Of a DNA stretch of 64,000 nucleotides, positions 12,242 through 23,368 are shown one piece after another. The notes under the pieces are model-generated. The model was not told where the DNA came from. It saw nothing but the letters and a program-made list of their open reading frames with translations, and searched no databases. Both the position numbers and the translations under genes were made by a program. How positions within the stretch are numbered: the first letter of the stretch is position 1; the number at the start of each line of letters is the position of its first letter. This stretch comes from Blasia pusilla (taxonomy: Eukaryota; Marchantiophyta; Marchantiopsida; Blasiales): the NCBI GenBank assembly GCA_050084515.1, contig CM114274.1:26226001-26290000 (forward strand), written 5' to 3'.

Positions 12242-13409
12242 TCACCTCCCTTCTCGAGGAACAGCTCCAACAATCCTCGCTGGTTTTTGACAACGCCCAT
12301 GTCTAGCGTGGCACCAAAAGTGAAACAGGGCAGAGAGAATTGTTGCGTTCAAGTTTTGTAGCCACCCGCGATCGGGTGAGGAATCAGGACGAGCGGGGTA
12401 TTCATGAGTTTTACCTCCGAGAATTTCCATTGAGGGATTCTATCCATGGCCGAATGAATGCACGTCAGACGGTATTCTCAACTGCATCTCCTGCAAAGTT
12501 GATCTCAAATGATCCAAGTTCTCGCTCACGTGTTCAAAACCAGCGATCATATTCTCTTGCACCTCATTCAGAGCTTCGAGTATCAACTTCTCTCCCACTG
12601 CTTTGTCGTGTCTCCTTTGCAAGAGCGGTCGAGAGACAAGAGAAGCTGTTGTGGAAGGGGAGGCTGCTGCTAAAGAATCTTCGTCTTGTGAGGAACTCAG
12701 AAAATAATCAGTATGCTCCTCACAAACAGACTCCAATTCATTTGAAACCGCACGTAACTCCACCAACTTTTGTGGAAACACATCTGCTACGATGTCATGG
12801 CGCTCTCTGAATGACAGAAGAGTTTGAATAGATTCAGGTTCAGAAGGCAAGAAGAACTCATGATCAGTCGAGCATAGCTTTTTCTGGCCAATGATGGATG
12901 AGAGGGTGCGTAGAATTTCAGTCCGCAAGCTGATACTGGCGAAATTTCCTTTTCAACTCCTCCAGCAACAACGATTGATCCTCATTCCTGAGCTCCCTGG
13001 GTGTCAAGCGTACAACACACTCTGTACGTAGAACTCCTGAGACAAGTTGCATTCCGGGAAAACCATTCTCGGAAGCACAAAACTCTATCAAGACTCCTCA
13101 CGATGTGCTGCTGGACAAATTTCATTGCCGAATCACGATTTGTTAGGTTCGCAAATTTCACCAGAATGTCGACATGATTGGCAGAGGACTCATCAATCTC
13201 CACCGGAACCAACACCCCTCAATTCTGATCTGGACGTGCGAGAGTGAGAACATGAAATTCTCATCAAGGACTCTATGGCTAGCTCTCATTTGCTCGCGAA
13301 GATGTATTTGTTTCACAAAAGAAACGTCTTTGAAGTTTGAATCAAATGTCGTGATTCCTGTACTGAAAATCATGAAATTATATGCTAAAAGAGAACTTAA
13401 AAACTCCAA
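12242..13409 (-). pseudogene. C-terminal part of an unassigned host-like gene
   Basis: A 162-residue open frame (12,440-12,928) follows, via a frame change, frames at 12,982-13,215 and 13,158-13,409. The protein is acidic and helical: FLPSEPESIQTLLSFRERHD, then LVELRAVSNELESVCEEHTD, then ILEALNEVQENMIAGFEHVS, a likely coiled coil. I do not recognise the family with certainty. Its place directly downstream (minus strand) of LRR-like frames suggests the C-terminal domain of one large LRR protein. Frame changes argue for a decayed gene, although unseen introns could explain some. Confidence 0.4.
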
Positions 13410-13758
13410 CTCTTACAGAGTTTATCTGAAAATAACATTTTTGAATCAGATTTCATGAAACCTTGTCCTCGCATTGAACGCCATAGCCAAAGTGATCTGA
13501 CCCCTCCTTCGGTTCTTTAATCCAATGAAGCTTGCTCAACGAAGTTCCTTGCCCTCCACGGAAGATAATGGGCATGAGGTACATCCTAAGTCCGGCTGAA
13601 GATTCTTAACTATGTTATTTTAAAATAATTTAATTAAAGAAAACTGTCACATAATAACCCGGCCCGCTTTGGCCCCCGCCAAACGTCAGGTTTCCTTCTC
13701 CTAGGATAGTAGGACCGAGAAGCAGCCCGCCAGCTTCCTGTTCTTCACCATCACCTCT

Positions 13759-14814
13759 TCAACAAGAGCAGCCTTCCTGGAAATGCTCCTTTTGCAGGGT
13801 AAGGTCGACTTGAAGCAAATCCATCAACTCTCGGAAGTCATCATCGCAGAGATCTTTGGAGCCGGATATGTCCACCTGTCCAACCTCAAGATGGACGCAT
13901 TGATTCTCAACTGACGAAAGAGGTGCGCGTCCACGCGTCGTCGGAATGGGGGCTGTCGGCGTTGAGAAGAGTGACAAAGCGAACGAACCGACGTATAGGA
14001 AATCATTTTGTTTTGTCCAACAAGAATTTAAATTGCGGCGATGACAGATCGCTTCGCGAAAGCCTCAGGCTCCTCAGACACGTGTCGATTCCGGCATTGC
14101 CCAGAAAAGTGAAGTGATGACGCGATTCTCCCTCTCAACCTCCGAGCGACATCCCGACTTCAGTTTTCAGAATGAGGCTTCTCTTCACAACCTTCCAAAG
14201 TTCCGCCGCCACTTTCTCAAGATTCTGAAGCTCTGCTTCCGACGGCATGCGAAGACAGATGTCGACGGTGGATAGATAGCTCGAGTGGGAGGATGAAGAA
14301 GCCCTCCCTATGCTTTGCCACGACGCATGCCAAGGCATAATACTGCAAGCGTGTTCGCCCCACTAGGCTAATCTTGCGAACGCCGGAGCTTGTGAGAAGG
14401 GTCGGTCCGTCTACTCCTTCACCTTTAAAGCTCCATCCGGACTCCAGAGGTTCCAGAGAGGGTCGTGGCCGTAATCCTCCACTACAACATCTGCGATTCG
14501 CTCGTGTGCCGAGTCCACGATTTGGACACTCCGAAGGTCGGAACAGCCCCTGAGCGCAGCGGCCCAAGCGTCTTTGCCATCCCCGTGATCGTGGGTATGT
14601 TCCATAGACGAAGACTTTGGAGTTCGGGTAACGACGGTATGATCTTTGCAACGCCCATAGCAACTCTTGTAGCATGAGGTACAGATTCTTCGCGCGGCAT
14701 GTTAAAGAGCCCGCGAAGCATTTTCGACTTTGAATGTTTGTGGGTAAGGCTAAGCCCTACTTCTCTCGCAGCAGTGATTGACCTCGAAGGCCATGCTTTG
14801 TCCCGGAATCGCAT
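13759..14814 (-). pseudogene. LRR-like protein, N-terminal part, frameshifted
   Basis: Starts with ATG at 14,814 (MRFRDKAWPS). The frames show LRR-type periodicity: IIPSLPELQSLRLWNIPT, then AALRGCSDLRSVQIVDSA, then GVRKISLVGRT, then SEAELQNLEKVAAELWKV, and VDISGSKDLCDDDFRELMDLL. At least two frame shifts are needed to connect them. It may be one gene with the frames at 12.2-13.4 kb. The first 40 bases fall in the inverted repeat shared with 47.4-47.7 kb, where a second MRFRDKVWPS frame starts. Confidence 0.45.
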
Positions 14815-15000
14815 TGAAGGCGCGTAGGGTAGCGTCTACCTCGAGCTGGGTCGGGCCTAGGTTTCAGGTTCGGGAGCCCCGGGATGGAGAGGTCGCGACG
14901 GAGGGTAAAGAGGTCGCGACGGAGGACAGGGAGGACAGCGTTCGGAGACGGACGGATCTAAACGAGACGGCGCTAATCGGACGGACGGCGTCCGTCCGTA
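14780..15000. repeat. Left arm of a long inverted repeat (partner 47,440-47,680)
   Basis: The plus strand here matches the reverse complement of 47,440-47,680 almost base for base over about 200 bp, including CGAAGGCCAT, the GGTAGCGTCTACCTCGAGCT block and a GAGGTCGCGACGGAGGGTAAA repeat. Towards the centre the match fades in GGACGGACGG-type repeats. It may be the 5' region of a duplicated gene family or the ends of a larger mobile unit. Confidence 0.75.
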
Positions 15001-15009
15001 CTACGTTCG

Positions 15010-15400
15010 GTCCAGTTCAAATGACAGAATTTGTCGACGGGTATTAGGGCGGGAATTAGGGGATTCGATAATTTTGGAACGAACGGAGAAGAGCGGTAGA
15101 AACCGAACACGGAGGGATTAGCATTTGATTACGAGCGGAAGACCCGGAACGTGGCTAGACGAAGGGCGCGCGAGGAGAAACACGGAACGAGGAAGAGCAG
15201 AGACCGTGATTAGCTGATTATCAGCGTATTAGCATTTCATTACGAGCTTGATTAGTTCTAAGTCGAATCGCGAAGCCGCGGACGCGGATTTCAAGCGGAT
15301 TAGGCGGATGGGGTCCACTCCGTAACTTTCATGTAAGAGATTGTTTGCGTCTGTGAGTATCATTTGCCAATTTGCACGTAAGTAGCTATCGGTGCCACAC
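15010..15400. other. Repeat-rich spacer
   Basis: Purine-rich sequence with ATTAGCATTT[G/C]ATTACGAGC occurring twice (about 15,118 and 15,229). No gene seen. Confidence 0.4.
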
Positions 15401-15408
15401 ATTCAGCC

Positions 15409-16041
15409 ATGGTGATAGATAAAAGCTTAGATCGTAATCCAGGAAAACATGTCTATTATTATGTGCACTATAATTTTGGTGTTCGGTTCCATTTATGTAC
15501 TGTCCGGTCTTGCCCAGGTCGAATGGACAGAATTCACACTTTAAGCCTCGCACTTGAAGTCCGTGACTTTAATTGGAGCCTGCACTTGAATCCTGAATGG
15601 CTTATAGCCATGGTGAAATTCAAGAAATATTCATCTGCATTTGAATGCGATGTTATCCAAAACCCTCTCCCTGGTCCTTTTTTGAGCGAGCATTTGATTT
15701 GGTATGGCAATAGAAAAGAGGCATGGATTCCCTCAGATAGGGTTGAAGACTTCATTCATGGTGAAGAACAAAGACCACATTTCCAGACCACATTTAGGAA
15801 AAGGAATACCGACAAATCAGGGGGAACATACATGTTCTGATTCGACATCTGGTGTTCATATGGACCCAGGATCATAGGAATACCGCCTGGACCTCTCTCG
15901 CCAAGTGAGGTTTTTGATTCAAACTGCTTTTGCAAGGGAGGTAAGGGTAGTAGGCCAGAAAGCCAAAGTACACGGCTTGGGCTGTCTCAGGGACGTGGAT
16001 GCCAATTTCACTTTGCCGTTGTAACCTCAAAGGACCGCCCT
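15409..16041 (+). pseudogene. MULE-type transposase, N-terminal part (split by Ty3 element)
   Basis: An open frame of 143 residues (15,409-15,840) begins MVIDKSLDRNPGKH and ends SGGTYMF. After it, a frame to 16,041 reads GCQFHFAVVTSKDRP, similar to the N-terminal zinc-finger-like block of Mutator-like transposases. The frame is cut at 16,042 by the chromovirus and resumes at 23,369 with WVFYVEAYAF. The 143-residue piece itself is not a domain I can name; its assignment to the MULE is by position. Confidence 0.55.
16037..16041. repeat. Target site duplication (left) of chromovirus A
   Basis: GCCCT, repeated at 23,364-23,368 directly after the 3' LTR. Confidence 0.85.
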
Positions 16042-17053
16042 TGTCGCGACCCTCATAACCAAACAACACCAAATACGCGCCAAGCAAAACATCAGAACTC
16101 AAAGGAACTCACTCCGCGAGGTTTGCGCTTTGGAGAGGCGTTTGGAAGAGTCTCTGGGAAAAGTCTAAGAGACGAAACGCGGAACAGAGTTGTGCGTTTC
16201 ATGCGTTAGTGGTCGCGACCAGGAAACCTAGACCAAACGCGAGCCGAGACTTGAGATGAGTTGAGTCTTGGAGGTTGGTTGCCAAAGAGGTGAGAACGAT
16301 TTGGAACACGACTAGCGTTTGGGGAGAATCACGTGTTTAGGACCATAACGTTGAGCCCGAGATGCGTTCGGGACAAGTAAGGGCGCGTTGGAAAGCTGAT
16401 CTTGAGACGCTTCCAACGCACCAAAGATCTCAGCAAACGCATAAGTACAGGATGAGATATTGGCCGAAAACGATTCAGATAGCAATCGGGTTGAGGGCCA
16501 GTGAGGGGCCCGGTGTCTTTCCTAAATGTAGGGGGGGCCCCGGAGATCCCCAGAAGTACTAGTAAGAGGAGTACCTTTCTGAGATGTCTCGGGAAACGAA
16601 ACCCCACTTTGGGCGCCAAACGGCGTTTGAGGCACGGGATGAAACGGAGTTTGCGCGAAACCCAAACCCAAACCTGATCCAAGGAGTGGACTTTGTACGC
16701 CACACTTGGATTCCAACCGAGATTCACTTGCGAGTCTTGGTGAGGAACTCATTGGATGTTCATCGGACAGTTGGAACCGCTAGCGCGAAACGCCGTTTCA
16801 GTTCCTAAACCAACCGAAAGTCTGTCCCAAGTCTTTCGAGACTTGCCCGTGTTGGAAACCGCGAAACTAGGAAGGTTGAGTTTGAAAGAGAGTCCGAGAC
16901 GAGAACTCGAAAGTAATCCCGCTGATTGATCCAAGACCCGACTAACCGAAGTGCGTGTTTGGATGCAGATCAGCGTTGAGAGCGTGACCATCAACGACGC
17001 ACGCTTCCGCAACAAACAAGATTAACGTTCAAGGAGAGTAGGCGCACACGACA
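16042..17053 (+). repeat. 5' LTR of chromovirus A
   Basis: TGTCGCGACC...CACGACA, matching 22,352-23,363 and the solo LTR at 29,829-30,860. The boundary is fixed by the target duplication on the left and the primer-binding site on the right. Confidence 0.92.
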
Positions 17054-17054
17054 C

Positions 17055-17068
17055 GTGGTATCGAGCAA
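17055..17068 (+). other. Primer-binding site of chromovirus A
   Basis: GTGGTATCGAGC follows the LTR end by one base. It resembles the initiator-Met tRNA site (TGGTATCAGAGC) with one base missing. The related element B has the same TGGTATCGAGC beside its 5' LTR. Confidence 0.65.
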
Positions 17069-17552
17069 TTCCTTGATGAGCGAACTTGGGGTCGTTGAAG
17101 ATCTGGACGTTTGGGGGGAGAACTCAAGGTAGCCGGAAGACCGCGACGCCGAGGAGGAACGCAAGAGGCGAGGAGGAGATCTGAGAAAAGGCGACATTTT
17201 CGCAAATGGCGACCAAGGACGAAGAACCGAGGAAACCGCGAGTCAAAGCAAAGAAGCCAAGAGATTTAATCAATGACGGACCGAGAGCCGGAGGTGGAAT
17301 TTGCGACTCGAAGTGCCGAGTCCCGGACATGAGGATGTTCCAACCGAAAATCTTTCCGCGGGACCTTCGGGTCCAAACTTAAACGATCCGGCCTTTTATA
17401 CCCAAATGATGGGATTGATGAAGGTGATGGCGGACGGATGGTGAACAGAGCAAGGTGATCTCGAATTCAAGTCAAATGGATCCTCTAGTTCGGCAAGAAG
17501 CTTTGTAAGACTAATTTGCCAACGCCATTCACAGAATGGGGCGTTCTCGAAA

Positions 17553-18400
17553 GTGAGCGAGTTTCTAACGGAACTCGAACTCTATTTCGGCGCAAAAGGC
17601 GATGAACAAGACAAGGTGATCAGAGCGGTCACGTTTGAAGGATCACGCTCTCCATTGGTGGACGGCTCACCGGAAAGAACATCTAGGTCGTGGGAAAACG
17701 CGTTGAGTTGGGAAGATTTCAAGGAGTTGATTGGGAACCGATTCACTCCGAATATCGGAGTACCGCGATGGCATGGAGGTGGTGAGGTTGCGCCGAGTGG
17801 ATCACTTGGTGCTTATGTCAGAGTTTAGTGCGCTCATGAGTGCACTTTCCACGGACGAACATACTAAAAAGGTGATCTTCCTAAGTGGGCTCAAACCGAG
17901 TGCCGAGAAGGCTCTCTTTCGTATGCCTCACATCCGGAGCAGACGTCGCGGACCTCTTGAGACTAGCCGAGCGGATTGGGGACGATGAGGTCCAACACCA
18001 AACCCTTTGAGACAAAAAAAGTTTTTCTAAGTTCTGAGAAGAATAAAGGGACATCCAAGAGGGTTTGGAATGGGGTGAGCGACCACGGAGGGTCTCGCCC
18101 AATGGCTAAACGAGTGGAACTCAACGCGAAGCCGAAGGGGCCGCCGTTTACGAAGTCAACGAATGCCAAAGTGATTTGTTATAATTGTGGCGAACCCGGG
18201 CATATGGCTAAGGAATGTGTGAGGCCCAAGGTTAGTAAACCGAGTATGATTGCGTTTGCCGCTAAGCATTTATCGGAGGGAGATCTAGATACATCTCTAC
18301 AAGTCACCAAGAGGACGCCCAATTTGGTTTACCTAGGATCCAAGATCGCTAATCGCGATGTGATGTTGCTCGTTGATACTGGTGCTTCGATTCATTCTTG
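17553..18400 (+). pseudogene. Chromovirus A gag, zinc knuckle and protease start
   Basis: Gag capsid-like frames run through 17,553-17,828 (WENALSWEDFKELIGNRF) and 17,731-17,988. A zinc knuckle of CX2CX4HX4C type, CYNCGEPGHMAKEC, lies at about 18,178-18,219. The protease active-site block VMLLVDTGAS follows at 18,360-18,390 and runs into a TGA after IHS. Gag binds and packages element RNA; the protease would process the polyprotein. Several frame changes disable this copy. Confidence 0.85.
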
Positions 18401-18891
18401 AGTCCGAGAATCGTAAAACGTTGGGATTGCCAACCACCAAAGCGGATGAACCCATTAGGTAGGATTCGCGGGAGGAAAATCCCACCAGACATCGATCTGG
18501 TTTTAGGCTAGTTGTGAGATGGAGTATTTGAGTTGAAGGAGAATTTTGATTTATGAGATGGACGGTATCGACGGAGTCTTGGGAACACGTTCTTGGATGC
18601 GTATGAAGTGGAACTGAGGCGGAGACCTTGAGGTTAAGCGCCTTGGTTAACGGCAAACGGACGGACGCCGATTGGTTCGTGAGGTGCCTAGAAAGACGGA
18701 GTTGGTGAACGCCATCACGAGGACGAAGTTTGGCGAGTTAGAGGAAGGATTCCTTTGCTTGATGAGACGAGTAGAGGATGATGCAAGCGCAAGATGCAGA
18801 GATCAGAACTCAGCTTCAAGGGAGATCCTCAAACACTCAAGAGAGTTGTGAAAGAATTTGAAGATGTGTTGACTAAGGAGCTTCGATTGAG

Positions 18892-19560
18892 TTGCCACCA
18901 CATAGGGCGGTTGATCATAAGATTGAGGTGATACCAGGATCTCAACCACCTTCAAAGGCACCATATAGGTTGAATCAAGAGGAACTTGCTGAGTTGAAGA
19001 AACAATTGGGTGAACTCCTAGAGAGGGGTTACATCCGAACGAGCAAGTCACCTTATGGGGCGCCCGTCCTCTTTGTCAAGAAGAAGGATGGGAAGTTGAG
19101 ACTGTGTTGATTATCGGGCGCTGAATAAAGTGACGGTAAGGAATAACTATCTCTACGAGGATGGATGACCTCTTTGATCGATTGTCGGGTGCCAAGTATT
19201 TCAGCCGGATTGACCTGAAATCAGGATATTATCAGATTCGGATTGCCGAAGCGGATGTAGAGAAGATTTCAGAGGGACGAGATACGGTTCGTTCAAGTTT
19301 GTAGTAATGCCTTTCGGTCTTTGTAATGCGCCTCCGACGTTTACCACTTTGATGAACTCCATCTTTCACAAGGAGACGGATGAGTTTGTGATCATCTATA
19401 TAGATGACATACTCATCTATTCGAAAACACTAGAGGAGCACGCCGACATTTGAAGACGGTGTTTGAGAAACTTAGGCGAACAAGTCGTATGCGAATGCGG
19501 ATAAGAGTGAGTTCGGTTTGACGAAGATCAAGTTCTTGGGACATGGTCAGTGCGGATGGA
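18892..19560 (+). pseudogene. Chromovirus A reverse transcriptase
   Basis: RT blocks in order: [67 protein letters not shown] and the catalytic YIDD box at about 19,397-19,408 ([14 protein letters not shown]). Frame shifts occur after KLRLC and elsewhere. Catalytic aspartates are still readable but the frame is not continuous. Confidence 0.88.
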
Positions 19561-19710
19561 GTGAGTCCGGACATGGAAAAGGTGAGCGCGATTGCGAATG
19601 GGAACCGCCTTCCACGGTGAAGGGATGCGAAGGTTCATCGAGTGTCGATTTTACGGACATACGTGAAGAATCGGGCATAGTGAAACCTCTCACGGATTGG
19701 ACCGCAAAGT

Positions 19711-20193
19711 TTGCCAATACTACATGGACCGAGGAAGTGGATAAAGCGTTCATTCGAGTCAAAGAGATCCTCTCGCAGAACCGATTTCGAAAGCGCGGAG
19801 TTTGAACAACCGTTCGAGGTGCACACGGATGCTAGTGATTTCGCGATTGCAGGAATGTTGGTGCAAAAAGGGAGACCTGTAGCATACGAAAGCAAGAAGC
19901 TGACCGACACCGAAAGGAGATGGCCTACTCATGAGAAAGAGTTGTTTGCGGTGGTTCATTGCTTGAGGAAGTGGCGTCACTATTTGGGACTTCACAGGAC
20001 TCGAGTATTCACCGATAACATATCGCTCAAGTATTTTGAGACCCAGGATCGCGTGACGCCAAAACAACTTCGGTGGCATGATACCTTGGCGTTGATGAAT
20101 GTGGAGCTAATCCACAAGCCGGGGAAGGACAATGTCATTCCGGATCGTTTAAGTCGCAGGATGAACACATGCCATCGACGACACAAGTGTTGA
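19711..20193 (+). pseudogene. Chromovirus A RNase H domain
   Basis: 160-residue open frame with FEVHTDASDFAIAGMLVQ, AYESKKLTDTERRWPTHEKEL (catalytic Glu region) and VFTDNISLKYF, ending PDRLSRR. This is the Ty3 RNase H placed directly after RT. Confidence 0.88.
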
Positions 20194-20245
20194 GAGCAAT
20201 GTTCCCTAATGAAACAGACTGGAAAGAAGGATTCGTGAAGGATAC

Positions 20246-21250
20246 ATGAAGGATGAGCAAGCGAGGGAGTACCTTGGGAAGTTAAAGCGGGGCGAGAAGG
20301 TGGTCAATCTGAGTTTGAGACACGGCTTGCTAAGGTTTAAGCAGAGCAGGATCTATGTAGGCCAAGGCAAGCTACGGACCAAGGTGTTTGTGGAATGTCA
20401 TGATGGACCTTTGGCGGGACACAAAGGGGAGAAATCCACTCTTGCTGTTTTGTCTAAGAGGTTCTTCCCGGCCCAACATGAAGGAAGATGTTGCTCAATA
20501 TGTGAAAACATGCGTGACCGCCAGGCGAACGCGTGTCTTATGCGAAGAAACAAGGTTTACTTCATCCTTTGCCAATCCCGGAGGGACCCTTGCAAAGCAT
20601 TAGCATGGATTTCATTACGAGTCTTCGAATCCGAGGGATACAACGCTATACTTGTGATAGTTGAGCGGTTTAGCAAGTTGGGGAGGTTTGTGCCGACGAG
20701 AGTTGCGACGGCCTCACGCGACTTCCGACTATTCCTGGATGGTTGGTGGCGTGCGACGGATTGCCTAGGAGCATTGTGTCCGATCGGGATCCAAAGTTTA
20801 CGTGCCTTTTGGAAACATTTATTCAGGAGGTTCCGGACCAAACTCAGCTTTAGTACGGCCTTCCATCCTCAAACGGATGGGCAAACGGAAAAAGTAAACT
20901 CGGTCGAAACCAATACTTACGGAATTACGTGAGTGCGGACCAAAGAGATTGGGCCAAGTGGTTAAGTATGGTGAGTATTGTTACAACTCGACTAAGCATT
21001 GCAACCGAGAATCTCCGTTTTTCTGGCGTATCAAAGAGAACCGAAGGGCCTCTTGACTTAGCTCTTTCGAAGGGCAATACATCGACACACACTCGTCAAG
21101 CAACGGCGGAATGTTTGTTAGTGGAAATGCAGAACGACAAGAGCGAAGCGAGAGAAAGTCTCGCCAAGGCTCAACTAAGGTACGTAAAGCATGCTAACAA
21201 AAGTCGGCGCCATGTGAGTTTCAAGTTGGGGAACAAGTGTGGTTGAGTGT
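20246..21250 (+). pseudogene. Chromovirus A integrase
   Basis: The frame at 20,246-20,932 opens with the histidine half of the HHCC zinc region (VECHDGPLAGHKGE). The DDE core follows in broken frames: an ISMDFIT-like aspartate block around 20,600, and AFHPQTDGQTEKVN near 20,870 with the catalytic Glu. Frame changes surround the second aspartate. Its role is strand transfer of cDNA into the genome. Confidence 0.82.
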
Positions 21251-21527
21251 TAAGAATCTCACTCTTCCGAAAGAATTTTCATGAAATTGTCACCAAGTAT
21301 CTTTGGACCGTATGTGATCAAGGCAAGGCCGTTTGAGGATGTGTACACGTTGAGCCGCCAAACGAGTTCAAGATTCACCCGACTTTCCATGTGTCATTAT
21401 TGAAGAAGTATCTTCAAGACAATGTGGGTCCGGAGCGAAGGAGGATGTTGAGACCACAACCGGTCATCGAAATGAGGAACCGAGTTCGAGGTTGAGACTA
21501 GCGTTCTCGTTCCAGACGTAGGGCCAC

Positions 21528-21665
21528 CAAACGAGTACTTGGTCAAGTGGAAAGGCTATCATGTGAAAGAGGCGACTTGGATTGCGGAGGCGGATCTAGA
21601 ACATGCGCAAGAAGCATTGCGTGACTTCAGATGGATGCAAGAAAGGCACGCATTAGTACATGGTG
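21528..21665 (+). pseudogene. Chromovirus A chromodomain
   Basis: EYLVKWKGYHVKEATW followed by an acidic helix (EADLEHAQEALRDF), the chromodomain fold seen at the C-terminus of chromoviral integrases, known in the family to bind methylated histone tails and steer integration. The upstream GPY/F-like region is frameshifted. Confidence 0.85.
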
Positions 21666-22338
21666 AAGCAATGGACATAACTTGTGACCGGAAAGCTTGG
21701 GCCGATAACCCGTTGTAACTAGAAAGGTTTAGTTGTTGCAATAAAGAAGACATGGATTTGGAGATTCGATGCTTGTATTGTAATTTTGAGTTTGGTTTGT
21801 GCAAGGCAATGAGTAGTTCTTCATATGCTTAGGATGTAAGTCAAGGAGACCAAACAATGAGTATTTGAGGTGAGAGCTTGTATTCAGATAAGGCATCTAG
21901 ATCAGGACCAAGTGTTGAAGTACTAGCATTTGGGCTCGCCCTAACGTCGGCAGGGCAGATGAGTCTGTCTTGGGGTTTGTGGTGATCTCATTCATGTTTC
22001 ATGACTGAACTTAGTGACGCGCCTAGGTGGAATACAGGTGACCCAAAAGTAGTAAGGAGTTGGCTAGGTAGACAGGCGGTTGTTTACAAATAGTGAGTGA
22101 AGTGTTAGGTTGCAGACTTAGTGAGCTTATTTTGATAGTTAGATTAGTTTGGCAGAACTAGTCTAGGCTCATCAGAAAGCAGAAGCTAATAAGTCTAAGT
22201 GCTGCAAGCGACAAACCTAAGACTTAAGCCAAAAGAGGAATTGCGGGTTAGCTACCAGAACGCGATTCTGTGTTAAGGGGTCGGCTTCCCAAAACTTAAC
22301 ATCAATAAGGTTTGCGTTGATGAGGACATCAACCTTCT

Positions 22339-22351
22339 AAGGAGGGGTGAG
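22339..22351 (+). other. Polypurine tract of chromovirus A
   Basis: AAGGAGGGGTGAG immediately before the 3' LTR start TGTCGCGACC. Confidence 0.8.
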
Positions 22352-23363
22352 TGTCGCGACCCTCATAACCAAACAACACCAAATACGCGCCAAGCGAAAC
22401 ATCAGAACTCAAAGGAACTCACGCCGCGAGGTTTGCGCTTTGGAGAGGCGTTTGGAAGAGTCTCTGGGAAAAGTCTAAGAGACGAAACTCGGAACAGAGT
22501 TGTGCGTTTCATGCGTTAGTGGTCGCGACCAGGAAACCTAGACCAAACGCGAGCCGAGACTTGAGATGAGTTGAGTCTTGGAGGTTGGTTGCCAAAGAGG
22601 TGAGAACCAGTTTGGAACACGGCTAGCGTTTGGGAGAATCTGACTGTGTTTAGGACCATAACGTTGAGCTCCGAGATGCATTCGGGACAAGTAAGGGCGC
22701 GTTGGAAAGCTGATCTTGAGACGCTTCCAACGCACCAAAGATCTCAGCAGTACAGGCTGAGATATTGGCCGAAAACGATTCAGATAGCAATCGGGTTGAG
22801 GGCCATTGAGGGGCCGGTGTCTTTCCCTAAATGTAGGGGGCCCCGGAGATCCCCAGAAGTACTAGTAAGAGGAGTACCTTCTCGAGATGTCTCGGGAAAC
22901 GAAACCCCACTTTGGGCGCCAAACGGCGTTTGAGGCACGGATGAAACGGGAGTTTGGCGCGAAACCCAAACCCAAACCTGATCCAAGGGAGTGGACTTTG
23001 TACGCCACACTTGGATTCCAACCGAGATTCACTTCGTGGGAGTCTTGGTGAGGAACTCATTGGATGTTCATCGGACAATTGGAACCGCTTAGCGCGAAAC
23101 GCCGCGTTCAGGTTCTTGAACCGACTAGAAAGTCTGTCCCAAGTCTTTCGAGACTTGCCCGTGTTGGAAACCGCGAAACTAGGAAGGTTGAGTTTGAAGA
23201 GAGAGTCCGAGATGAGAACTCGGAAAGTAATCCCGCTGATTGATCCAAGACCCGACTAACCGGAAGTGCGTGTTTGGATGCAGATCAGCGTTGAGAGCGT
23301 GACCATCAACGCACGCTTCCGCAACAAACAAGATTAACGTTCAAGGAGAGTAGGCGCACGACA
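22352..23363 (+). repeat. 3' LTR of chromovirus A
   Basis: 1,012 bp, same ends as the 5' LTR, followed by the duplication GCCCT. Confidence 0.92.
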
Positions 23364-23368
23364 GCCCT
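23364..23368. repeat. Target site duplication (right) of chromovirus A
   Basis: GCCCT, identical to 16,037-16,041. Confidence 0.85.

Larger units (their letters stand above)
16042..23363 (+). mobile_element. Ty3/gypsy chromovirus A, full length, decayed
   Basis: Both LTRs are 1,012 bp (16,042-17,053 and 22,352-23,363), start TGTCGCGACC and end CACGACA, and are flanked by the 5-bp duplication GCCCT. Internal order is gag, zinc knuckle, protease, RT, RNase H, integrase, chromodomain, the Ty3 order. All frames carry shifts or stops. The LTRs differ by small indels, for example near 16,330 and 22,640, so the insertion is not recent. It sits inside a MULE transposase gene. Confidence 0.93.
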
